Source: an uncultured Prevotellaceae bacterium (GTDB taxonomy: Bacteria; Bacteroidota; Bacteroidia; Bacteroidales; Bacteroidaceae). Taken from it: 64,000 bases of DNA. This document shows positions 52,701 to 61,000 of this stretch, one piece after another (the first letter of the stretch is position 1; each line of letters begins with the position of its first letter). A program made the translations under genes and the position numbers. The notes under the pieces were generated by a model, which did not search any database, was not told where the DNA came from, and saw only the letters and a program-made list of their open reading frames with translations. The DNA is taken from positions 124,001 through 188,000 of the forward strand of contig OMXL01000001.1 in assembly GCA_900314985.1 (NCBI GenBank), given 5' to 3'.

Positions 52701-55004
52701 ACGACCGACGTCAGCCTAGTGAACCTCTCAACAGATATGGCTAATGCGGGCACCGTGGTCACTGCTTCCGTGAGTGTTTCAGGCAACAACCACCTGGAGA
52801 GCATCACCATCTCAGCACCCGACGGAAGTGACGCCTTCCAGTGCCCGTTCACCGACAATATGGAGAACGTCTATACCTTCTCGTTTACCATGCCCGCTCA
52901 TGAAGTGCTTATCACCACACAAATCAAGGAGGGCAGGTTCATCTATACCGCCAGACAGTTTGCCGATATCAACGACCAGTCAGGCATCTATTATCTGGCA
53001 AGAGATATTGACCTGAACAATTGGAGTAAGGACAGGGCCATCAGTCTGAAAGGCACCTTCTATGGTGGCGGTCACACCATCAGGTACTACGAGGAGAGTG
53101 CCGCCGCAGGTCTATTCAGTATCATCAAGGAGAGTGCGTTGCTCGAGGGACTGCGCGTCGCAGGCATCGTAACGTCTACCGAGAACTGTGCCGGCATTGC
53201 CTATGAGAACTATGGCACCATCCGCAACTGTCATTTCTGTGGTGAGATCACGAGAATAGCGGAGAAAAAATCCAAGAAAAACCGTATTGCGGCGCTTATC
53301 TTCAAGAACGCAGGCAACGTCAGCCAGGTTGACCATTGTTCTGCCACGGGTGTTCTGACCATTTTCAACAAAAATAATCAGCAGTCTCAGGTTGTCGACA
53401 ATAATACGCTGTACGCTATCAGCGACGCATCGAGGGTAAAAGACTGCGTCTGGATTGGCGAGCAGAATACGACAGACCAAGAGCGTCAGAAGGCACAGGC
53501 CTTGCTCAACGACTATCCAGTGTATGCACAGGGCATCCTCGACCGGATTGATGCCCGCATCACCACGGGCAACCAGAGCCAGACGGTGACCAATGGCCAG
53601 ATGCTTGCCGAACTCACCATCACTGATGGTGAACCGTTTGTCTGCACCAGCGATGTCAAGGTCAATCGAATTATCTACAAGCGTAAGGCCACGAAGAGCC
53701 TCGAGGAGTGGGTACTGCCGTTTGCATTCACTCAGATTGCCGGCGACGGCCAGTTCATCTATCATGAGGCGGTAGAAAATAATAACATGCCAGACCTCGG
53801 TCCTGCCCATACGCTGACGCTCAGCAGTGCACCGCAGTCCGTCGCCTATGCCTTCAACCAGCCATGGCTGGTCAGCAATAATGATGACAGTAAGGAAATA
53901 ACCTATGTGCTGAGCAACCGTGACGGCAGCCCTATCACCATCAAGGCAACTACCGACCATCGTGTCGCACGCTATAAGTCCATCATGGATATAGGCAATT
54001 TCTTCGCCACCTACGACACCATACCTGCCAAGACCGTCAACGACGAGCTGATGTATGTATGGGATAGTCAGCTGCCTGGCTTTGTCCTTCCCGACGGCTC
54101 TACTTCTATCCAGCCTAACCGCTTCTACTTGCAATTCTACAATGTGACTTCCAAGAAGAATGTCAAGTATTCGCAAACCCAGTGGGCCAAGATGGAAAAT
54201 GCTACACCCAGCACGCAAGCCAAGGCTCCGCGCCGTCTCGCTGCGGCAGTGGCCGACGGCTGGCAGCCCATCTTCCTCGACCCACGTCAGCCGCAGAGCA
54301 TCACGGCTCGTATGCTCGACTACTACGATGTGGCTTATCTGGCCGACATCCGTGGCGAGGTGCTCGACGAAGAGGATGAAACACCATTGTCTGTCGTATC
54401 GCTCGTCTATATGATGGCCGACGATCGCATGGACCTTCCTGCCGCACTCCCCCTGTTGGTACGTGCCAAGCGTTCCGATGCTGAGCCGCTGGTGGACGAA
54501 CAGACGGGTGCAGAACTGGAGGAGCTGCTCATGCAGATGATGGAGGAGGACGACGACGAGGACTATGACTTTGACGATGATGACTCGTTAGACTTCGATA
54601 TACCGCACTACTGGTGTGCCTCGTTCGACAACCGTCTCGACATCTGGCAGTTGCCAGCTCCTGAGCGCTATGCCGACTTGTACGAATACGGCTGCATGAT
54701 GTTCAACGACAACTCCTACGACCAGTCGTTCGTCTATGCTACTGCCGACGACACCCGTATGACGACTCCTATGAGCTATTGCATCACGCTGCTCAACAGC
54801 AAGACCTACGAACTCCTTCCCCTCTTGGGCGACCGTGTATGCGTAGAGTTCCTCGTGCCGGCAGGGAATGCAACGGGAGTAAGACCCACCCCCGTCCCCT
54901 CCCTGAATGGAGGGGAGTGGTATGATCTCCAGGGCCGCAAGCTGCAAGGCAAGCCCTCGACAAAGGGGCTCTACATCGTGAATGGTCGCAAGGTCGTGAA
55001 ATAG
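49710..55004 (+). CDS. giant secreted InlB/GLUG-repeat protein with sorting-type tail
   Basis: 1764 residues; signal peptide 1-20. Divergent InlB B-repeat-like units at about 25-112, 665-745 and 1000-1075 (each ending in an F-x-M-P motif such as FTMPAADVEVWAYF), and GLUG-type blocks at about 750-900 and 1080-1190 (GDFDGNGHRI, GGIAGLNG). Two acidic patches stand out: EEWSDDWSDDWDD (about 619-632) and a run of D/E near 1605-1625. The last 40 residues are a sorting-type tail (EWYDLQGRKL...GLYIVNGRKVVK), preceded by residues encoded by an interspersed repeat (54881-54920). Probably a surface or secreted adhesin-like protein; no enzyme motif seen. Confidence 0.65.
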   Translation: MKKSSLLLAVMLLLSVCVWADEPTKYTVSHSPSNPLVNGDIHIPEQLVAPGTVVTVTCKPSDGYGLSRGVYYAIRTASGGLSVSQLAENTSHDPDDRANESQTFSFTMPAADVEVWAYFTPLRELRIHQPKNSPSKLVPTYGLKAETNDYAVVKNIPKKPIYLKIDPQAGYELVDVEKNNIAPGYYERLNDSIIRIFMPTDDIIMHVTPIFGQDHYEVTMPNTMDHMEATITTKTPKARQEIDLTLVTDDGYIPANVSITGCKSSWLLGKPERQDNGKWKTVYRIKVDLQNVTITYGVERVHNIKVSDTKNSKRVKTYIPEMIPGYAGVARSGQQIPMVFMMPDSFFVQCQTTGAAETPLVYHNALKNSFADQDMDYWDDTTDATRLPIMVFSDSSGNKYWRTSGVNSMSQTVDLTQLSIPASAKQGGKLKVAAIASVNPCNARSAKVSIVATGNGTTETVPVADPSGTEKDWITEFIVGNVSATATKLQLQVEAKADDENKRSYEGPMFDDLCLLVPTKGDSIRNEDVLIFKMGNSDININYTSSGDECTVSVVKTEHATLTLHNTATDEKGETVKAMTGDVILITGKADDGYAVYDVLCDVPAEEESNAREFRRSEEWSDDWSDDWDDVEPLEPDSINTATNETFFRYVKEDDSDIAVTPTVDKQKVMFSSYYGGKITVDNESAKKGETVVVTVTPKAGCQLKQIRTIPANAAQFTEVQVDKNTGAGTYSFVMPGAYITLKGEFVVPITTAQQIDSISNQCGTFRLDNDLDLGNQWDNKKITLIGDFDGNGHRITYGGNTSLFHTISPKGSVRHLYVNANVKGIIIGEASDDYMGGICMKNNGVIEDCEVSGSVKNERPGSFAGGIAGLNGFNKEGGTIAYCHVLCDGLEATGISYGVARQEKHAVIKDNVFSGMFGNGDMRTYMICNDQDSVTIERNYYVPNAGNSRAVLCKGVSAATSAILTAMLKNVPETNYVFTASIKSKYVGGYDIKLAETTDVSLVNLSTDMANAGTVVTASVSVSGNNHLESITISAPDGSDAFQCPFTDNMENVYTFSFTMPAHEVLITTQIKEGRFIYTARQFADINDQSGIYYLARDIDLNNWSKDRAISLKGTFYGGGHTIRYYEESAAAGLFSIIKESALLEGLRVAGIVTSTENCAGIAYENYGTIRNCHFCGEITRIAEKKSKKNRIAALIFKNAGNVSQVDHCSATGVLTIFNKNNQQSQVVDNNTLYAISDASRVKDCVWIGEQNTTDQERQKAQALLNDYPVYAQGILDRIDARITTGNQSQTVTNGQMLAELTITDGEPFVCTSDVKVNRIIYKRKATKSLEEWVLPFAFTQIAGDGQFIYHEAVENNNMPDLGPAHTLTLSSAPQSVAYAFNQPWLVSNNDDSKEITYVLSNRDGSPITIKATTDHRVARYKSIMDIGNFFATYDTIPAKTVNDELMYVWDSQLPGFVLPDGSTSIQPNRFYLQFYNVTSKKNVKYSQTQWAKMENATPSTQAKAPRRLAAAVADGWQPIFLDPRQPQSITARMLDYYDVAYLADIRGEVLDEEDETPLSVVSLVYMMADDRMDLPAALPLLVRAKRSDAEPLVDEQTGAELEELLMQMMEEDDDEDYDFDDDDSLDFDIPHYWCASFDNRLDIWQLPAPERYADLYEYGCMMFNDNSYDQSFVYATADDTRMTTPMSYCITLLNSKTYELLPLLGDRVCVEFLVPAGNATGVRPTPVPSLNGGEWYDLQGRKLQGKPSTKGLYIVNGRKVVK
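54881..54920. repeat. short C/G-rich interspersed repeat before the sorting tail
   Basis: ACCCACCCCCGTCCCCTCCC then GAATGGAGGGGAGTGG; second copy of the element at 34831-34863. In frame, it encodes RPTPVPSLNGGEW directly before YDLQGRK. Confidence 0.75.
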
Positions 55005-55007
55005 TCC

Positions 55008-55062
55008 AATCGTAAAATAGACCAATAAATCGTAAATTGTAAATCGTCAAATAGTAAATTGC
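55008..55062. repeat. degenerate heptamer-period repeat (AATCGTA type)
   Basis: AATCGTA at 55008-55014 and three contiguous units at 55028-55048 (AATCGTA, AATTGTA, AATCGTC) with degenerate continuation to 55062, filling the gap before ATG 55067. Confidence 0.65.
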
Positions 55063-55066
55063 TACG

Positions 55067-58000
55067 ATGAAAAAGATATTTATAGTACTGGTTATGCTGC
55101 TCAGCCTCGGCAGCACGTTATGGATTCAACAGGCTGCGGCTGATGAGTTTTTCTCCATCCGTACAGCGGACGACTGGCTTACGTTCCGTAATGCAGTGGA
55201 AACTGCCCAGGGTCAGTACAGGGTTAATGCCCGTTTGGAGGCTGACATCACCACTAGCGGAGGTATAGGACTTTCCGATAATACTCCCTATTGGGGTACC
55301 TTGGACGGTAATGGCCATACGATAACTGCAACTAACATTTGGCGTACAGATGGTAAGCCTTGCGCGCTTTTCTGCTATGTAAAAGATGCAACCATCAGAG
55401 ACCTGCACGTGAAGGGCACCATCTCGGGCGGTATTCATTCCGCAGGACTGGTCGGCCGAGTTCTAGGTTCTCCCACCATTACTATTAGCCGTGTATGGGT
55501 ATCGACAGCCGTGACCGCGTCGAATACCCATGCCGGAGGTATCATCGGTCATTCAGATCGATCTTCTGTGTATATGACCGACTGTCGTTTCGATGGCAGT
55601 GTTACCACTAATAACGCGAGTGGTTCGTATGCCGGCGACATCATCGGATGGTGTAACGGTGGTGCCTGGCACTTACAACGTGTCTATGATCAAGGATCGC
55701 CAAAAGCCGTGAATATGTACTTCTGCTATGATTATAATGCAAGTTCTGGAGCCACGAACAGTTGGGGAACCAACGGTCGTAGTTTCACCGTTACCCAACA
55801 CAACTGGACGAGTGTGGACTATTATAACAAGACCGACCAGAACGAGGTGGTAAACTTGATGAACACCAGGAAGGTTGGTTCGTGGGAGATTGTCGACGGT
55901 AAGGCTGTGCCCAAGTTGAATAGACAGCAGTCTATGAAAGATTGGACCTTTTTATCGACTGGAGGCTCTACAGGCTATACACTTTCTTCGGGACATTACT
56001 ATATTGATGAGAATATCACTTTTTCCAACGGTGATACCGGCAGTGGTCTGACCATAGCCGATGGTGCTACTGTGTATATCTATATCCCCGAAGGTGTCAC
56101 GCTCACTGCCATTGGCGGCAATGCCGATGGCCAGACGGGTGCCGGTGCAGGTATTGAACTGCCATCAGGTAGTACGCTCTACCTGATGGGTAAAGGCACG
56201 GTGGATGCCAAAGGCGGCAATGCGGCCAACGGCGGCACAGGCGGCACAGGCGGTGACGCAACAGGAGGTAATGGTAGTTGGACCCAAACAGGTGCGGGTG
56301 GCAATGGTGGCTATGGCGGCGGCGGTGCCGGTGCCGGCATAGGCACACGTGGCGGTGGTGGCGGCAGCGGCGGTAGCGGCGGTGGCGCCAATTATTATGA
56401 TAACGGTAAAGAGGATGATGCGTTTAGAGGAACCGATGGTTCTGCAGGTAAAGCTGGTTCTACCGCTGGCGCCATGGGCAATCTCTATGTGGTCACCTCC
56501 TCCGTCCACCTGAATGCCACGGGAGGCAATGCTGGCACATCCGGTGGTAGTGGCGGTCAGCGTGGCCGTGGCTATGCATACGACGGATATAGTTATAACG
56601 TTACTGTGGCCGGCGGCGGTGGCGGCGGCGGTGGCGGCTTCGGTGGTGCTGCTTTCCCCATCGGTACCGGCGGTTGCGGCGGCGGTGGCGGCGGTGGCGG
56701 TGCCGGCGGTGCGCAGGATTGGAGGTCCAACTCTAACGGTGGAGTTTATGATGTAACTGCCCTAGGCGGCAGCGGCGGTAAAAATGCGGATGGCCAAACC
56801 AGTGGTGGCGATGGCACTGAGGCTGGCACTAATGGTACTGCGCACAGCCAAGGCTGGGTCTCTGTCGAAAACGGTAGCTTTGATAGTGATGACTGGCATT
56901 CTGCAAGTGGTGCTGCTCCTTCTGGTTCTGACGGCAACGGCGGTGGTAGAGGTACGCCTAGTGATGGTATGTCTGTTGCCAATCTTCACAACTACATCCT
57001 TAATTTGAATGTGCTGAACCAAGCCGGTGGTTCGGTTCAGGATACTAAGACCATTACTTATCAGTCCAATAAGAGTACTGGCAATGTCACTGTCACCATT
57101 CCGACGACCTATGAGCTGGGACTCATCGAAGCCCAAAAGTATGTGACCAAATGGTACACCAGCAATAGCTGCACAGGCAACGACTGGAAGGCAGCCTACG
57201 ATGAAAAGGAGATACCTTGTACCACCACCGATTTATATGGTGTATGGCAGAACTATAGTGACCTTTTCAAGGATGGCACTGGAACAAAAGGCAATCCCTT
57301 CATTATTGAAGACGACGGACTGAGAGACTTGGCCGACTATGTCAATGCTGGTGGCAACACGCGTGGTCTCTATTTCAAACAGCAGGGAGAAATTAATGCT
57401 AATAATTGGAATTGGACGCCCATTGGCCACAAGCGGGTCTTTGAAGGTGACTACGATGGTGACGGCAACCGCATTATCAATGCCACGAATACCAGCTGCG
57501 ATTATGATGCCTTTGGCATCTTCGGTAAGGTGTCGGGTACTATCCATAACTTAGGAGTCGAGAACTGTAATCTCCAGACCACCAGGGCTAACTCACGCGG
57601 TGGAGGCATAGCAGGTAGGCTCTTAAGATGTGACATGGAGCAAGCCACGACGGCACAGATACGCAACTGCTATGTGGCTAAAAATACCATCAAGGGCGCT
57701 TATAGTGGTGGTTTGGTGGGCGAGATGTCCGATGCATCCAGCCTAAGTTATTGTCTGGAGACCCAGAGTACCCTCCATACCAATACTGGCGGAAATATCT
57801 GGTCTTATTGCGGCGGTATTGCCAGCCGGATTGGTAGCGAATGCCAGGTGGACAAGTGCTTTACCACAGGTCCACTCTGCAGCAATGGTTACAATCAGCA
57901 GACAAACACTGAGTATAACCTCAATGACAGCCAAATGCAAAGTGGTGAAATCGCCTGGAAGCTGAACAATCAGTCACCTTACGGTGCCGTATGGTTCCAG

Positions 58001-61000
58001 AATTTGAGCGGCAGTAATATCGATAAATACCCTGTGCTTGACAAGCAACATGGTCGTGTGTATTACGATGGCTCGAACTATACCAACACTGGCAGCGGCC
58101 CCCTCTTTGCCAAGCTCACGGGACAGGGTACTGCCGACAAGCCCTTCCTCATCAACAATGTTGATGATTTTGAGGTGATGGCCGATTTCTGTAATGACGG
58201 CAACAATTCTTCTGGCTTCTACTTCCTCCAGACTGCCGACTTTGACCTGAATGGTGGAGGGTTGACTACTCCACACGCTTTTGCTGGTATCTACGACGGT
58301 GGTGGACATACCATCCGCAATGGTCTGATAGAAAAAAGTGGCGTAGTAGGCATCTTCGAAGTCGTTTCTGGTACGGTGACGCATCTCTGCGTAGAGAATA
58401 CGACTGTCAAGTACAATCAACAAGGCATGCGGGCAGGCGGTATTGCTGCACGTATTACTGACAACGGAGTCATTTCCAATTGCTTCGTCAAGGGTTGCAC
58501 GATAGCGAACAATGGTCTTAGCGGTGTTGTGGGAGGTATTGCTGCCGATATGTTCGATCAGGCTGTCATCAAAAACTGCCTTGTTGTCAATACCTCGCTT
58601 ACTGCTTCCAGAACCGGTTCTATTTGTAGCGATACGAAGGCTGACACCCGTATCGAACGATGCTATTCGGACGGCGCTGCGCTGGTAAGTAGTGACTCTT
58701 ATTGCACCTTCGATCAAGCCGAGATTGTCGATGCTGAAACGTTAGCCAGCGGCGAGATTTGCTATAGGCTGAATAACAGCCCCCAAGCTGATAACTTGTC
58801 CCCCATATGGTATCAGGCTGTTACCATTGAAGGACACAACGACGCTACGCCGGTGTTGTCGTCCGACCATGCCATCGTGTTCAAACGCAACGATAAATAC
58901 ACGAACGACTATCGTGGCATCAGCAGCTTAGGAGCCGGAACCCAGGCAAGCCCTTACTTAGTAGGAAGTGCCGCAGACCTGAAGAAGATCAGCGACACCT
59001 TCGAAACGATGAGGTGGAGCGATTTCTATGTCAAGCAAACGGCCGACATCGATATGAAGGAGGCGGAGCCGATAGCCCCCATCGGAATAGGCACCAACGG
59101 CTTCATGGGTCACTATAACGGTGATGGTCATGTCATCAGAAACCTGAGTTTCTCCGACTGCAAGGGCAGCTCTTTAGGTCTCTTCAACAATATCATCGGC
59201 ACCGTAGAGCGTCTTGGCATCGAGACCAGCACGTTTACGGCCTCGCTTGATAACAACCGTGTGGGAGCCTTTGCGGGCAAGATAACCGGCAGCGGTCAGC
59301 TGCTCAACTGCTATGCCTTGGGCTGCACGGTCAGCTACAACTACAAGTCTGGTGTTGTTGTGGGAGCCTTGGTTGGCGAACTTGCTGACCAGTCTAGTAT
59401 CCAAAGCAGCTATGGCTACCTCAATACCGTTATAGGACAAATCGAAAGTGGCAACAAACGCTATGGCTACATCGTGGGCTACATAGGTAGTAATGCCTCT
59501 GCTACACTCGTCTTCACCAACGGTCCCACGCTGTGTGCCGACGCGCAAAGCGGTTACAACAACATCATCCAATCTGAAACGAATGTCGCTGAACTGCGCT
59601 TCAAAACGGGCGAGCTGGCTCACCAGCTTGACGGCTCACCGGTATACGATGGCACAGCGGGATGCGGTACTACCGTCTGGCGTCAGACCATCAAGACAGA
59701 CCTCTGGCCCATACCTGGCAGTAGCCATGGGGCGGTGTACAAGTTGACCCATACAATACCGGCAAACGATTTAGGACAGCTCGCAGTAACACAGACCATG
59801 TACAGCAACAATTACCTGATACCTGAACCTGCTACGCTCACGCTGAATCCTAATTATAAGGATCATCAAAATCAGGATATTCCTTCGAATGTGCTGTCGC
59901 TCATCCCGGCTGACAACAATTGTTATGTACCCAGCTATAATCTCGGAAATAGCGTCCCGTCGCGTAATTATTTCTTCTTTACTGGTTGGAACACACTGGC
60001 CAACGGTAAAGGGACACACTATGCTCCCAATGGCGAGCTCTTGCCGTTTACAGGAGCCAAGACGCTCTATGCCGAGTGGGATATGTCGGTACCTTCTGAC
60101 GGTACAGCTCTCGAAGTGACGCTGCCGGAGGACAAGACTTCCTTCAAGATTTATGATGCCGCCGGCAACGACACCCCTTACGGCAACAACTACAATGGAA
60201 AGCTCACGCTGGTAGCTCCTGAGGACCATGTCATTGTCTTGACGGGCACCATTTCTACTGAGGCACTGAACGACAACCAGGCATGCGACTACATGATAGT
60301 TCGTAATGGTCGCAGTTCAAGTCCAATCATGTCCAATGGCCAATCCACCGACGTTGCAGGCATAGGTCATGTCTTTGTTAGCACGACGGATGGCGCTGAG
60401 AAGAACATTGGTCGACTCGTAAGTACGGGTAAAGAGATGACGATAGAATTTGTCACTAATGGCCAGAACAATTTCGATGGTCTGAACCTCACAGCCACTG
60501 TCGTTGCGACAAGTATTAGTCAACTGGGACAGGGTACCGAAGTGGAACCGTTTGAGATAGAAACTGCAGAAAACCTGCAAACGCTTAGGGAGTATCTCCA
60601 GTTGGCAGAAACGACGAATTATTATATCCGACAGATAGATGACATTGACCTGCAGGGTGCAAGCATCGCCCCTCTGGTTGAAAACAAGGCGTTTGCCGGA
60701 CACTATGACGGTGAAGGATATTCCATCAAGAATGGTGTCATCTCGTCTGATGAAGGAACTAAGGTTGGACTCTTCGCTAACCTCACTGGTACGGTGACGC
60801 GTCTCTGCATGGAGGATATCACCGTCAGTTACCAGCAGGACAATGCAGAGGCGGGTGCCATCGCCGGACGTCTGAGCGACACGGGCAGCATCACCAACTG
60901 CCGCTTCAAGAACATCACGGTGGCAAACAACAATCACACTGGTGGCAGTGAAGGCGCCGTTGTCGGTACCATGGACAATACAGCAACCATCACAGGCTGT

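Noticed and set aside
53112-54218. 368-codon open frame on the reverse strand
   Set aside because: Antisense to the 1764-residue secreted protein, which has signal peptide, repeats and tail; no promoter box or recognisable domain on the reverse strand.
39607-55066. CRISPR-like direct repeats in the operon gaps
   Set aside because: Units are only 7 bp, contiguous and without spacers; no cas genes in the window.
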